The notes: generated from the sequence alone by a model not told the origin. Positions 13,325-25,559 are shown, counted from the stretch's first letter. The stretch is DNA of 64,000 nt from Casuarina equisetifolia (GCA_028551475.1 CM052355.1:22905580-22969579), one strand, 5' to 3'. Program-made: numbers and translations.

Positions 13325-13870
13325 GATTACATTCTCATGGAATGTAAGAGGCATGAATAAATGCCCTAAACAAAAAGAGGTATGGAATGTTATCAAGAAT
13401 GCAAAAGTTGATATTGTCATCTTGTTAGAACATAAAATAAAAGAAGATAAGGCATAATGGGTGATAGATTCTCTTTTCCTTTAGTGGGAATTTATCCACA
13501 ATTATAAAGATATTGAAAATGGAAGGATTTGGATTGTATGGAAGAAGCCACATATTAACATCACAATGATCAGTAGCTCCAAACAAGTAGTGAATTGTAG
13601 AGTGGAAGAGGGGTAAGAAGTATGGTACTTATTTACAATTTATGCAACAAATACTGTAGATGAATGAAATGATCTATGGAGCAACCTTATACAATGTTAT
13701 AAGAATTATAGAAAGGATACTCCATGGTTACTTGTAGGAGATTTCAATATAGTGGGAAATCTAGATGAAAGGATTAGTATGGCTACCAGATGGATAAAAG
13801 GAATAAAATATTTTAACAAGTTCACTAGTGATGTAGACCTTATAGAACTAAATTTTATAGGACCCCTTAT
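13325..13870 (+). pseudogene. LINE ORF2 endonuclease domain remnant
   Basis: Exo-endo-phosphatase fold of L1 ORF2, which nicks target DNA for target-primed reverse transcription. SWNVRGMN, an IVILLEHKIKE segment and LLVGDFN are visible in order. At least four in-frame stops break it, and the solo LTR at 13871 cuts it. The downstream part resumes at 15583 with SWMNKDKA. Confidence 0.8.
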
Positions 13871-15577
13871 TGTTGGAAAATAAAGGTTTTGTTGTGACAA
13901 AATGTATTTGTGAATATATTTCTTGAAATATGTTTTTCATAAGTGTCAAAGAAAACCATAGGAAGTAAAAGGTGTGCAAATTATAATATCAATCAATGAT
14001 ATTATAAAGTAGCCAGGTTCTTACATTTCTTGATATAATGTTACTATATAATGCTCTTAAGAAATGATTTATTTAATATCATTATATAATGTCTTGAGAA
14101 AAGGCTTATTTAAATGATGTTAAATGTGTCATATATTATGTTTGAGAAAAAATGATACTTGCTCTTGCTTGGATTATGAAGTATTTGACTTTAGCAAAAA
14201 TTACTAAACTGAATGAAGACTATTATTGGAGCAAACTTTGGTTCTACCAAAAACTTATATTATATGCCCTTGGCCTGCTTATAATGCTCTCGGCCTACTC
14301 TTACTCTTGGCATGATTTTACTCTTGACCTGCTCTTACTCTCGACCTACTCTTGCTCTCAGCTTGCTTATGAGATCATTGCCCATTAGTTAAATAAGCCC
14401 ATCTTGTATCAAAATGAAACTCACTGTTTCATTTAGGCAGCGTCTCACTTAAGCACTCGCACACGATGCCTTAAGAACAAATGAAAGCCGACTGAAGAAA
14501 GGAGAGAGAGAGATGGAGGAATAGTGCCACTAGAGACTGAATCCTCAATGGGAGGATACTTCAGAAGACTAGTGTTTGAATAGTTGGATTTTTGACTTAG
14601 AAGAAAGATGTGAAGCTGATTTGAAGGTTGATTTGCTGTTCTAATAGGAAGAAAGTTTCATTACCGAGGTTTGAACATTTGAAACCCTAGCTCTATTTTC
14701 TCTATTTAAGAAGAGCTAATCTAAGGATAAGGGTCTAACACAGATGATTATCTAAATTTCTCTTTAATTGAAGAATTGATTATTGAGCTCATCTGTTTGA
14801 TTATTCAACCTCATTCACTTTCGGTGAAATATAAGACCACAGTGATATTGTGATTAAATAGTTTATTATTCATATTTATCATCAATTGTATCTTGTATGA
14901 CTTTGTTTATGCACTGATTTCATTAAAAATATTTATTGCACATAAACATTGGAAGGAATCTGAAAGCCTAATTTGTTATAATTTAGGGTTTTTGTGATGG
15001 GAGCTTTGAGTTATTATATTCCTATCTAAATAGCTCCTTAGTTTACAAAATCCCACAAACCTTCATATTATTTTGGGATTTGTATTTGAATTGTGATCTT
15101 TTGGTCATATCTTGTAACCTTGCTAAAGAATTCCTTGAGAGGGAATTGCTTGGATTAGGGAGAACGTTTTCTCCTAATTCGGCTTGAGTAAAAGAGACTT
15201 CAATCAGTTGGATTGAAGGAGAAAATGGTGAATGTAGGACTCAAGGATTGAGTGCCAAACCACCATGGTAAATGTAGTGTTTGTTTCTTTACTCTCTATT
15301 ACTTAAATATCTCTTGTTGTTTGTTGCTAATTATTCTATTACTTATTTGATACTAACTGACTAGCTTATTTGATATATAAGTGTGAAATTATTCTAGATA
15401 ACTTGTTGTCTCATCTAGAAGTAAAACATCATTTGGTTGAAATTTGCTTACTTGATACTAGTTTTATTTGTGTGACTTGTTTACTTAGTTGGATTGATTT
15501 TGTACCGAAAATAATAAGAATTAATTCTTGGCTCAAACAATTCAACCCCTCTTCTTGTTAAGCTATAAAACCCAACA
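13871..15577 (+). mobile_element. Solo LTR (1707 bp), copia type, inserted in the LINE
   Basis: Terminal sequence TGTTGG...CCAACA is flanked by the perfect 5-bp duplication CTTAT (13866-13870 and 15578-15582). Removing it rejoins the LINE frame around FIGPLY/SWMNK. No gag, pol, primer site or second LTR is present, so it is a solo LTR left by LTR-LTR recombination. A roughly 70-bp segment near its 5' end (about 13960-14030) is closely related to the copia 1 LTRs at about 21900-21990 and 31550-31610 on the other strand. It therefore belongs to a related but diverged copia family. The short open frame inside (14152-14388) looks fortuitous. Confidence 0.88.
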
Positions 15578-15582
15578 CTTAT

Positions 15583-18360
15583 ATCATGGATGAACAAAGA
15601 TAAGGCAATAAATTGGATAGATGTTTGGTAAACACTAAATGGCTACAAAGGCATGTGGATTTCTCTATTTAATTTAGGACTCGTGGCTTGTCAAATCATT
15701 GTCTTTGCATTATCAACATTAGTACTAACAGACAAAGGCAGAGACATGTTTTTAGATTTTTCAACTTTTGGCAATCATGCCCTCATTTTGTAACAATTGT
15801 GAAGAGTATCTAGCAACTAAGGGTTGAAGGCACATCAATATATAGATTGGTGACAAAGTTAAAGGAAATGAAAAAAGAATTGAGAAAGCTTAATAAAGAG
15901 GAATTAGAAAAATTACCAAGGAAATTAAAGATAGAAAGGAAATAGTTACTAATAGCACAACAAAAGCTCTTTAATGACCTTTTAAATAATGAAGAAAATG
16001 AATGGTTGAAAAAGTTAATAATACATAACAAGCATGAAGAAATTGTTTTTAAGCAAAAATCAAGGAATAATTGACTAAAAGAGGGAGATTATGACAGTAA
16101 CATTTTTTTTAGGAGCATGATGCAAAGAAGAGAAAAAAAATACATTGTTAGGATGGAACTAGGTGATGGTCAACTTATGAGGTGTTCAAGAACAAGATTT
16201 TAAGCTGCTATTAAAATTTGCTAGGAAAAGTAAATCAACTTCAACTGTCAGAAAGGAAATTAAGAGAGCTATTTCCAAATGAAATTCCAAAAAAAAAAAT
16301 AGAAAGAAGCCTTATAACAGAGGTTCAAAAGGAAGATATATGGAAATCCCTTAATACAATTAATGATTATAAAGCCCCAGGTCCTAATGGATAAAACAAT
16401 TTTTTTTTTCAAGACAACTTGGAGTATAATAGGGAGTGAGGTAGAAGAAGTAGTTATAGCTTTTTTTCTAGAAGCAATAGCTACTTTGAAGCATAATTCT
16501 ACAGTTATCTCCCTTGTCCTAAAAAAATAAATGCTACTAGTACATATGATTTTAGACCTATCTCCTGTTGCAATGTGCTATAAAGGATCATCTTTAAAAT
16601 AGTGGCAAAAAGATTAGGCAAAGCATTGCCTCATTTCATACATACTTGCCTAATAGCTTTTGTGCCAAGTAGAAACATTAAAGAAAACATATTGCTATGC
16701 CAAGAACTACTGCACAATTATCACAAGGATACTTTAGGGAAAAAGGTGGCTATTAAGGTTGATATTATGAAAACATATGATATAGTAAACTAGAATGCAA
16801 TCTTAAATATGTTGAAAGTTTTGAAGTTTCTAAATAAATTCAGATTTTGGATTGAAAGTTATATTGTTACTATTGGATATTTTGTAAGCATAAATGGCTC
16901 CCCTACTGTTTTTTTAAAAGAGGCAAAAGGACTTAGACAAGCAGATCCCCTTTCACCTTTTCTCTTTGTTATTGTGATAGAGATTCTTAATAGGATTATA
17001 CATAAGAAAATATCTTTTGGAAGGTTCAAATATCATTTGAAATGCTATAAAGAAAAGATCACTTATCTATGTTTTGCTAATCACCTTTTCTTATTTACTT
17101 ATAGAGATATTGAATCTATATCGTGTTTACTAAATGCTATGCAAGAGTTTGCTGAAATCACAAGTTTGAAGATGCACCCACAGAAATGTCAAATTTTCTT
17201 CTTAAGCTTGTCAAAATAGGAGAAGGCTCTAATACTTGATCATGTCCTTATTCAAGAAGGCCAACTTCCTATAAAGTTCTTAAGAGTTCCATTAATTACC
17301 AAGAGACTTTCCAATGAAGATTGTGCAATTTTGACAAATAAGATATTTGGAAAAATTAAAAGTTTGGAGGCTAAGCATATCAGCTACAGGGGAAGATTGT
17401 AACTAGCTAAAAGTGTTTTATTTTTTTTGCAAACATATTGGCTACAAATTTTTCTACTACCAAAATATAAATTTTATGAAATTGAAAAAATGATTAGACT
17501 TTTCCTTTAGGTAGTTAAATCTAATGGATGGTGTGTAGCAAAAGTAACATGAAAAGAAGTTTGTTGTCTTAAAATTTGTGGAGGTTTGGAATTGATAGAC
17601 ATTCATACTTGGAATAAGGTGGCAATTGGAAAACTCTTATGATCTCTTGTGCACAATAACTTAAACACTTTATAGGTTAGATGGATAATAACATAAAATT
17701 TGAAGGAAATGAATGTTTTAGAAGTTAAGATAAAAGGATAACTAGCTTGGAACTAGAGAAATATTTTATAAGTAAGAAGTAAACTTGCGCAACTAGTGAC
17801 AAGAGCAAAGTACAGAATTGCCAAAAGTTATACAACATTAAGAAATGGTAGAGAAGAAATTGAATGGGCAAGGCTAGTATGTAAAGAAGGAGTGCCAAAA
17901 CATAATTTTATAGGCTAGATCATTTTGAAAGACAAGCTAACCACAATAGATTATATGGCTATATGAAATAATTCAATAGACTTATAATACAACCTTTGCC
18001 AACAAGAAGAGGAATCACAAGAACATTTATTTTTTAAATATAGGTTCACAACTTACATCTTGAAGGCTTTATTAGGTAAGAATGGCTTAACTCGAAGAAT
18101 TGAATAGTGGAGAGCTAAAATATGTTAGATCATAAAGGCTACTAAAAGTAAAAGTTTTATAGCAACCTTACTCAATGTATCCTTCAAGGCTACATTGTAT
18201 CACATTTAGAGGGAAAAAAAATAGAAGAAGATTCAATAGTAAAAGTTTAGACAAGTCGACCATTATTGCTAAAATCAAGAAAGACGTGAAAGGTAAGATT
18301 TCATCTACCAAAGAAGTAAAGCCTATAAATTGTAACAAGTTCTTGCAAGAGATTTGAAAT
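15583..18360 (+). pseudogene. LINE ORF2 reverse transcriptase remnant
   Basis: Continuation of ORF2 after the solo LTR. A Lys/Glu-rich linker (about 15830-16070) precedes reverse transcriptase. The longest open runs are 16602-16793 (FIHTCLIAFVPSRNIKENIL, the conserved start of the palm) and 16809-17219 (GLRQADPLSPFLF). The catalytic aspartates are replaced in CFANHLFLF. Later sequence shows diverged RNase-H/zf-RVT-like stretches with many stops. Confidence 0.85.
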
Positions 18361-18708
18361 TTTCCAAATGTAGTATTTAAGCCTAAATGAAAATATTGTA
18401 ACTGAATAATTTATATTTTTTTTATAATGATATATAATATTTGACCTTTCATTAAAAAAAAAATAAAAACAGCTAACCTACTATTTTGTTGTTAGGCCTA
18501 TAGCCCTCGTCAATAGGTGAGAGAACTCATTTTGATACTATTTGACATTCCTTTTCTAGCTAGATTTTAGTCAATTCTTTGTAGTAATCATAGGACTAGC
18601 TATTGCCATTTTTTTTCCCACTCCATTAGTAACCTACATTTACCATGTAATTGTAACTCTTGTGTGCTTTTCTTTGAACAAACGAAACCACACTTGCACT
18701 TTTCCTTA

Positions 18709-19061
18709 CTTGGCATTACGCCTAATCATGAAAGTACATGGAAAAAAATACAAGTTTTGGGATTTCTTAGAGGGAACCTAAGACCTCTTTGCTTCTACAC
18801 AGATTTTGACTAACAAAAAACTTACTCACTAACTCAAGTTTTTCTCCTATGTATAATTGTTGGCCACATGTAACTAACTCTACTTAACAGCTTATTAACA
18901 TAAGTCAATAGACTTTAACAGCTTCTAACTACTTAACCAAAATAACCACTTATTGACTAGGATAACTTATTTATCTTCGTTCTTATCTGGATTTGGCAAT
19001 CCGTTTGCTAACATGGAGCTTTAGAAGTTGATGTGGCTACTACACTTCCTGAACCGCTGCA
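18709..19061 (-). repeat. 3' LTR of gypsy B (outer end truncated)
   Basis: About 353 bp, closely similar to 32349-32692. It starts on the minus strand with TGCAGCGG right after a polypurine tract. The last ~70 bp of the LTR, expected below 18709, are replaced by gypsy A gag sequence. Confidence 0.8.
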
Positions 19062-19237
19062 TACCTCTCCCCTTGAAATTAACCTTGTCCTGAAGGTTAA
19101 GCTTAAGGAATGTTCCACCATAATTTTCAAGAATATCTTCAATGCATCTTTACTTTGTCTCGTCAAATATAATCTATAACTACAACAATCCAATATATCA
19201 CATTCTTTTGAGTCATTTTGTTAAAAATTTCTATAAC

Positions 19238-19700
19238 CTAATTAACTGCCCATTCTGTATAAATCCTGTAATCATTCCATAAAAGCAAGTCTCTCTTTGA
19301 CATTCTCTTAAACAATTCAAGGGCCTCATCAAAGCTTTTATTCTTGGTATAACCAATAATCATCATAGTCCATGAAACAATATTCCTTTCAGGCAATTTA
19401 TCAAAAGTATCCAAGCCTTCTCTACCCTTCCATTTTTTTGATAAACTAGTAACCATTGCTGCCCATGAGATCACATCCCTTTCATATGTCCTTTCAAAAA
19501 GACGATGCATCTGGTCAATCCTCCTACATGGAGCCCATGCCATTATAATAGCATTCCAAGAACACATATTCTTCTCATTTAAGGTAAGGCCATCCATATT
19601 TCTAGAATGTAAAGCAACTTTTATCCACAATCCAAGAATTTTTGATGAACCATGAAGATAGGAAAGAACCTCCATGAATGCTACAACATCACTTGTCATA
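19238..19700 (-). pseudogene. PPR protein fragment (three to four repeats)
   Basis: A minus-strand open frame with tandem pentatricopeptide repeats of the plant PLS-like type: CSWNAIIMAWAPCRRIDQMH, then RDVISWAAMVTSLSKKWKGR, then RNIVSWTMMIIGYTKNKSFD and RDLLLWN. Such proteins bind organellar RNA, but this piece has no start, transit peptide or C-terminal domain. It sits inside gypsy B between the integrase tail and other fragments. Two further PPR pieces lie at 20510-20636 and 31742-31850. Together they look like one captured, decayed gene. Confidence 0.75.
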
Positions 19701-19734
19701 AAACCTATGCCAAACCTCAAATGGATTGCCAATT

Positions 19735-20003
19735 ATAATTATGGTGCCTTGGAATGTTGGCAATACTCCAACTTCCATAGGTGATACTTCTTCCCTGTTG
19801 CCCTTAAGGAACAAAAGCTTATACTTTCTAGGGGTTAAGTCATCAGGCTGAGTGAATGTTCCCCCTTGTTTCTTCTTCCTAGTGGGACGGAGAGTCATGG
19901 AAACCTCTTGTCTATCAGAATTCAAGTAATCAAAATGAATTGCATTTACCTTAATCCTTGGTCCTCCAACTGCCTTGTAAACCAAAAATAGAAGTGTTTG
20001 CAT
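19735..20003 (-). pseudogene. Unidentified protein-coding fragment inside gypsy B
   Basis: An open minus-strand stretch (GPRIKVNAIHFDYLNSDRQE, then a Lys/Arg-rich TRKKKQGG and LTPRKYKLLFLKGN). Composition and hydrophobic patterning look like real protein rather than LTR sequence. I do not recognise the family. It lies between two PPR pieces, so it may be a second captured fragment or noise. Confidence 0.35.
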
Positions 20004-20509
20004 ATACTTTTTCTATAATGCATTGTACACACCTTTTTCCATCCAAACAATCAACCTTTAATACTATGCATCATCCATGGGCATTAGCCTTTTGATTTTC
20101 ATCTCTAAAGCAACAAAAAATTCATTAATTAAGTATTTTTCCAAAAATAATCCTCTAACTGTGTAGAACCAACTCTTTGTCAAAGAAGTGACTTTAGCTC
20201 CTTTACTTTTGTTTCCTTCATTTTTTACACAACCATACTAGTTTTAGTGCTTCAATATAAAATTCGATAATTAACACCAAAAAGAAGGGAAAACTCAAAG
20301 TATTGTCTTGGAAGATTGGAATGGGCATGGAGTGAACAAAATTTTCTTGGAAGAACGTAAGGTAGTTGGCTCCATTCCAGTGGTGGCCGGAGTGAGTAAA
20401 AAGAGATATGGTGAATGGAACGGGATAATCAATGGATGGAGATTCTTTTTGTGGCTGGACCATCCTCCCACTTGCACCAACACCATAATAATGATGTTCC
20501 AAGAATCCA

Positions 20510-20636
20510 CATTCTTATCAAGCCTACTTTCAAACAAATCCAAAGCTAAATCACCTTTACCCCTTCTTACATACCCATCGATCATTGTGTTCCACAAGAT
20601 TGAATCTTGAGCATCTATGAATCCAAAAATAAAACT
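20510..20636 (-). pseudogene. PPR fragment, left side of copia 1 insertion
   Basis: Encodes ILWNTMIDGYVRRGKGDLAL followed by DLFESRLDKNVDSWNIIIMV, a canonical PPR repeat pair. Its upstream continuation resumes on the far side of copia 1 at 31742, so the copia element inserted within this coding piece. Confidence 0.75.
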
Positions 20637-22116
20637 TGTAAGGTTTTATGGCTATCCAAGAAGGGGGGGTTGAATTGGATATTTAGAACCTTAGCTAATT
20701 TAAGTGATTTTCCTTTTTGATTTCTTGTTCAGTAATCACAACAAGTTTAAATATCATAGTAATACCAAAGCATAAAAGAATAAATCATATCAGAAAATTC
20801 ACACTCAAGAATTTCACGGTGGTTCGGCACTTTTCACTTACTTCCACCTTCTTCTCCTTCAACTTAAACCAAGTTGAAGTCTGCTTTATTTCAAACAAGG
20901 AGAGCACCTCTCCTTCACCCCGCAACTCCTTAAAAGAAGTTATATAGCTCACAATTACAGAGTTAAGTTTATAAAAACCTTAATACATCAAGCTCATTCC
21001 TTGAATATATGATATGAGTAAGGATTTAAGCTTATCAGAGAGCTAATAGAATGTATACAAAGTCAATTCAAGCTCTAATCTCGAAAGCCCCAATTTATCA
21101 AATCTAGGGTTTCGAATTTACATTAATCTTTATGTGCAAATAATGTTATAAATAATCTAATACATATAAAAATCAATCTATCAAATGATATTCACAAGAT
21201 ATCAAGTTTAGGGAATATCACCAAAGATTTTCTTTTCCTTCAAATGTTACCGAACATGGCAGCAAGAGCAAATCAATGAGGGCTTTTATGTCTTATAATC
21301 AAATCAACAAGAATATATCTCAGCAAGCTCAAAATGTTCATCGAAAGCTCCCTTTTATAGTAGATACTCAAACGTTGAACACATTAGGGTTTCGGTTCAA
21401 ACCTTTTTGAAATCCTTCCATTGAGATTTGATGGACACGACATTGTATTGCTACAAATGATGAGTTTCCAACAAAATAGATGTTCTGACACTCAGTCACC
21501 TCAACATTCTTCCCGTTGGAGCTGGTGTCAAGAGAGAGATTGAAAGGAGGAGTGTAGCTCTAGTGGAATGTGCGGTTAGGGCTTCAGGCAGGGTCGATCA
21601 AAAGAGCTTAAGCTCTTATTTGCTCAAGACGCTGTTGTTTTGCATTAGTGAAAGGCACTGGGCTTCAGTCTTCACGGGCTGACTTCTCACAGGCCATACA
21701 TATAAATAAGTTTCATGTACCCATATATACATATATATGGTCGGTCTAACCAATATATATACTCCACTATAATAAGCCTTTGTTCTTCAAATCTACCTAT
21801 AAGCATACCAATTCCAAATATTAAAATTCTTTTAATATAACCAATAATATGAATTAAGCTATTAATTAAGATATTCATAGAGTAAATCAAATTGACTTCA
21901 TATTTGATGTTTGATAATGAAATGTAGGAACTCGACTACTTTATAATATCATTAATTGATATTATAATTTGCACACCTTTTACTTCCTTTGATTTTTAAT
22001 ATGTGCACACACAATCTCATATATCCAATCATATATTCAAATATATATTTTATATTCCACATATATTCAAATAAATTTTTCTCAATCAAAACATACAAAA
22101 CACATGATTTTCAACA
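20637..22116 (-). repeat. 3' LTR of copia 1
   Basis: Begins TGTAAGG and ends TTCAACA on the plus strand; it corresponds base for base with 30269-31741 over most of its length. A polypurine tract abuts its inner end. Confidence 0.92.
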
Positions 22117-22471
22117 ATCTCCCCATTTTTGATGATGACAAAATTTTCATATTAAATCCAACCATCTAGCACATATTACTACTTGAGTGGCATAAAGATT
22201 GCATAATCATGTATCCCAACAATGTATGAGCGCATAGCTATGGTAAGCATATTCATGTTTACACAAATATTCATCAAGGCAAGTACATTCATCATAGCAA
22301 GTATGTTTATGCACACAATGAGGTGTAAGAAAGTTTATCCCACATTCTGCACTGAAAGTCAAAAATGGAACATACATGTCTACAATGTACTCTCTCCCCT
22401 TTTTTGACATTAGCAAAAAGAACAACACGGTGGAAGATAAGTGAGAAAGATGGATAAAAATGCAGAGTATG

Positions 22472-23221
22472 TGATGCGGATGCACTTAAGGCCCAATATC
22501 ATGAGTTCCAACATCAAAGTATTGAAAGTCCACAACATAATCCAGTGAGTGCAAGCAGGCCAAGGTTGAAGCAGTCCAAGAATATTCTCTAGCATCTCTG
22601 TAGTCTTTAATATAGGGAGTTTCCTAAGTAGTTGTTGAGTCCTTAATTTCATAGTTTTAATTTATTGTTTGAGAATATTTCCTTTTATTTGGTTTTCCTT
22701 AATCGTCTAGGTTCTTGATTATCTGGGTTTCCATACTTGTCAGATCTCTAATTTGTTTAGGAGTCCCTTATTTGTTAGAATCCATATTTGTTAAGACTTC
22801 CTTAATTTTAGGAATTCTTGATTTGTCAGGATTCTTCTAGAACTAGGTTTTAAGGATTTCTGATTTACCAAGTTCCTTCTAGGATTAGGTTTAGCTGCCT
22901 ATTTAAAGGAGCATTGTTTCAATTGTAAGAAAAGTTGTTTTCTAGATAATAGAAACCCCAAAGTTGTGTAATCAACTTTTGCATCCTTTATCCAATTCTT
23001 GCCAAGGATTGGTGGTGGTTCTTGACTGGTGGCGTTGCCTTTACGTCTTGGAGATTGTTGGCGTCTATCTTTTGTTTTTATTATTCTTATTTTCGTTTTT
23101 CCTCCCTTCCTCCTTACCAAACACTCACTTTTCCCACAGAAAACCTAAAAACACCAAAAAAATGATTTTTACATATTTTCTTAACCCGAGCTCACCTAAT
23201 CCTACCATAACATTCGTATCA
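22472..23221 (+). repeat. 5' LTR of gag-only element copy 1
   Basis: 750 bp, the same length as its partner at 24590-25339 and highly similar, with scattered substitutions. The primer site begins 2-3 bases after its end. Confidence 0.92.
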
Positions 23222-23269
23222 AGTGGTAATTAGAGCCTAGGTTATTCTTATGAGTGAGCTCTCCTCAAG

Positions 23270-24662
23270 ATGTTTAATTCGAGTGGCAATTTTTCATCAC
23301 ATTATCGTGGCCATTCTTTGCCAATTCCACCATGGGAAGTTGGAAACCAATTGTTATCGCTTGAGTTAGGCGAGGTTATGGAGCAACTTACTAATGTCCT
23401 CAAGAAGTTGCAAGGCTTTTGCCAAGGCAACCGAGATGAAAGAAAGTAGAGGAGGAGGAGGCCAGATGATGATAGCTTACGTGTCAAGTTCCCAAAATTT
23501 AAAGGTACTCTTAATCCCAATGATTTTATTGATTGGCTATGTCATATTGAAGAGGTGTTTGAGCACCAAGCATATGATGATAAGAAGAAATATAAGGTTG
23601 TTGTTCTTCATCTCAAAGAATTTGCTTCTTTATGGAGGGAGAATATTAAGAAACAAAGAGAACAAGATGGAAAGGAAAAAGTCTGTTCGTGGGAGAAACT
23701 GAAGAAGTTACTCAAAATGTGCTTCTTGCCCAAAGATTTCAAGCAAGACCATGTTGATGTGCGCAAGATGAGCAAATCCCAAAGCCAAGACCCACAATGT
23801 AACCAAAAGAAAGATTGTGCTTTTTCATATTCTAGGTACCAACAGCAGAACAACTACAATTATTACAAAGAGACTATGATATGTGGATAGAAAGGTGGTA
23901 TGGGAAAAAAGCTTCACTGAAGAAAGCCATAGAAGTTGTTCAAGTAGAAGAAACAAAGTCAACAAAAGTAGAACCAAAAGATTTGGATTTACCAAAGCCA
24001 GGGGTGTTGGCAAAGAAAAATGAGGACTTAGAAAGTTTGGATCTTTTGAAAATTGAAGCACCAACGACTATGAATACAAATCCAAAGTGCTTGGATCCTC
24101 TAGAGCAAGATGTGCCACCTGAAAAGGAGATAGATCCAAGAAGTGTAGATCTACCAAAGCACGAGATATTACCAAACAAGGCAAAGGAAGAAATTTTGTT
24201 AGAAGAAACACAAGGTTTCATCCAGACTTGAAGAATTCAGAGGCACTAAGCATGAATAGTGGTTTTCTTTGTGGGTTTGTATTGTCAAATCATGAGAAGA
24301 TGATGTGTCAACAACAATCACCAAGACCTTTCAATGCAATTGATGAAGGTGCTACTACAACATTCCATAACTTCAACTACTTGTTTGGATCATATTGTTG
24401 CTTAGGTTGTAGACTTCCATCCAAGCAACATGGTAGTTTGCCATTTATTTGTGAACCAACACACTTGGGTAGGCCGCCAGAGTTAAAGATTAATTTGTGT
24501 GCACAAACTTGGATTGTTGATCTATGGAGTACTAAAACCCAATGCAGCAATCAAGATTTGAGGACAAATCTTTGTCAAGAAAGGGAGATTGATACGGATG
24601 CACTTAAGCCCAATATCATGAATTCCAACATCAAAGTATTAAAAGTCCACAACATAATCTAG
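23270..24662 (+). pseudogene. Gag-like ORF of gag-only element, copy 1 (broken)
   Basis: Starts at ATG 23270 (MFNSSGNFSSHYRGH). Codon 60 is TAG (23447-23449) and the frame continues into a Retrotrans_gag-like core (NDFIDWLCHIEEVFE, DDKKKYKVVVLHLKEFASLW, SWEKLKKLL, CFLPKDFKQDH). A one-base loss near 23868 shifts the frame. The open frame 23881-24231 continues with acidic-proline repeats (PKDLDLPKPG, DLPKHEILPNK). A second one-base loss near 24224 leads to a C-terminal domain (YCCLGCRLPSKQHGSLPFIC, EPTHLGRPPELK). No CCHC zinc knuckle is visible. Gag would form the particle coat in the cytoplasm. The C-terminal domain is shared with the other copy, and I do not recognise it. Confidence 0.85.
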
Positions 24663-25339
24663 TGAGTGCAAGCAGGCCAAGGTTGAAGCAGTCCAAGAAT
24701 ATTCTCTAGCATCTCTGCAGTCCTTAATATAGGGAGTTTCTTAAGTAGTTGTTGAGTCCTTAATTTCATAGGTTTAATTTATTGTTTGAGAATATTTTTT
24801 TTATTTGGTTTTCCTCAATTGTCTAGGTTCTTGATTATCTAGGTTTCCATACTTGTCAGATCTCTAATTTGTTTAGGAGTCCCTTATTTGTCAGAATCCA
24901 TATTTGTTAAGACTTCCTTAATTTTAGGAATTCTTAATTTGTCAAGATTCTTCTAGAACTAGGTTTTAAGGATTCCTGATTTACTAGATTCCTTCTAGGA
25001 TTAGGTTTAGCTGCCTATTAAAAGGAGCATTGTTTCAATTGTAATGAGAGTTGTTTTCTAGATAATAGAAACCCCAAAGTTGTGTGATCAACTTTTGCAT
25101 CCTTTATCCAATTCTTGCCAGGGATTGGTGGTGGTCCTTGACTGTTGGCGTTGCCTTTACGTCTTGGAGATTGTTGGTGTCTATCTTTTGTTTTTGTTAT
25201 TCTTATTTTTGTTTTTCCTCCCTTCCTCCCTACCAAACACTTACTTTTCCCACAGAAAATCCAAAAAACACCAAAAAAAATGATTTTTACATATTTTCTT
25301 AACCCGTGCTCGCTCAAGCCCATCATAAGATTCGTATCA
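24590..25339 (+). repeat. 3' LTR of gag-only element copy 1
   Basis: 750 bp, starting TGATACGG directly after a purine-rich tract and ending TTCGTATCA. Paired with 22472-23221. Confidence 0.92.
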
Positions 25340-25559
25340 ATATGGTAGCAGAAGTCTGACCTGGTTCGGATGTATGGATGATGCTCCCCCTTAGGATAGT
25401 AACCAAATAAAGAATACACAAGCAGGATGCAAAAAAAAATTTCTTACAGAGTTTAAGCAATATCATTAAGCAGACACATACCAAGCTCTCTTCGAAGAGT
25501 AGAGAACTTTTCATTATCCAATGGTTTAGTAAAAATATCAGCAAGTTGCTAGTTAATGC

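Larger units (their letters stand above)
12833..18469 (+). mobile_element. LINE (L1-type non-LTR retrotransposon), 5'-truncated, dead
   Basis: Plus-strand L1-type element flanked by an imperfect 14-bp target duplication: CAGCTAACTTACTA at 12819-12832 and CAGCTAACCTACTA at 18470-18483. It ends in an A-rich tail (about 18452-18469). It opens with an ORF1 zinc-knuckle remnant (CKKCDYSGHKEC, about 12865-12900). ORF2 begins at about 13325 with an apurinic endonuclease domain (SWNVRGMN ... LLVGDFNIVGN). Reverse transcriptase follows at about 16555-17220 (GLRQADPLSPFLF). The usual catalytic [YF]ADD box reads FANH, so the enzyme is dead. A zinc-finger-like RVT tail lies at about 17900-18060. Stops are frequent. 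A solo LTR splits the endonuclease. The insertion site is gypsy A gag. Confidence 0.9.
8340..18708 (-). mobile_element. Ty3/gypsy retrotransposon A, degraded and interrupted
   Basis: Reading the minus strand from right to left, the order of a gypsy polyprotein can be followed. The gag core lies at 18700-18484, continuing at 12818-12640, with a YQNEF...GL...SCFI pattern typical of Retrotrans_gag. A post-zinc-knuckle segment (KKLLLMEARVLKGEEAFF) and protease start (LLFLIDLG) lie at about 12540-12270. The protease tail lies at 10800-10500 (LGPILWDFEKL-like). Reverse transcriptase lies at about 10240-9530 (GLPP..DH, FSKLD, SKASVEVDVAKISAVIE). An integrase C-terminal tail lies at 8720-8400 (WEDLEDV, FP.VDLGGKV). 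Stops and frameshifts occur throughout. The integrase core is missing and no LTR pair could be assigned. Three foreign blocks interrupt it: about 8735-9520, about 10800-12270 and the LINE at 12833-18469. It is an old, dead element. Confidence 0.75.
22472..25339 (+). mobile_element. Gag-only LTR retrotransposon (TR-GAG type), copy 1, nested in copia 1
   Basis: Two 750-bp LTRs (22472-23221 and 24590-25339) both run from TGAT to ATCA. They enclose about 1.37 kb of interior. A primer-binding site (TGGTAATTAGAGCC, about 23224-23237) follows the left LTR, and a purine tract (about 24577-24589) precedes the right LTR. The flanking duplication is GTATG (22467-22471) versus ATATG (25340-25344). The interior encodes only a gag-like protein; there is no protease, integrase or reverse transcriptase, so mobilisation must have relied on another element. 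This architecture matches the described terminal-repeat-with-GAG class. It lies on the opposite strand to its copia host. A second copy (39968-42747) and a solo LTR (36002-36711) occur in copia 2. Confidence 0.92.
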
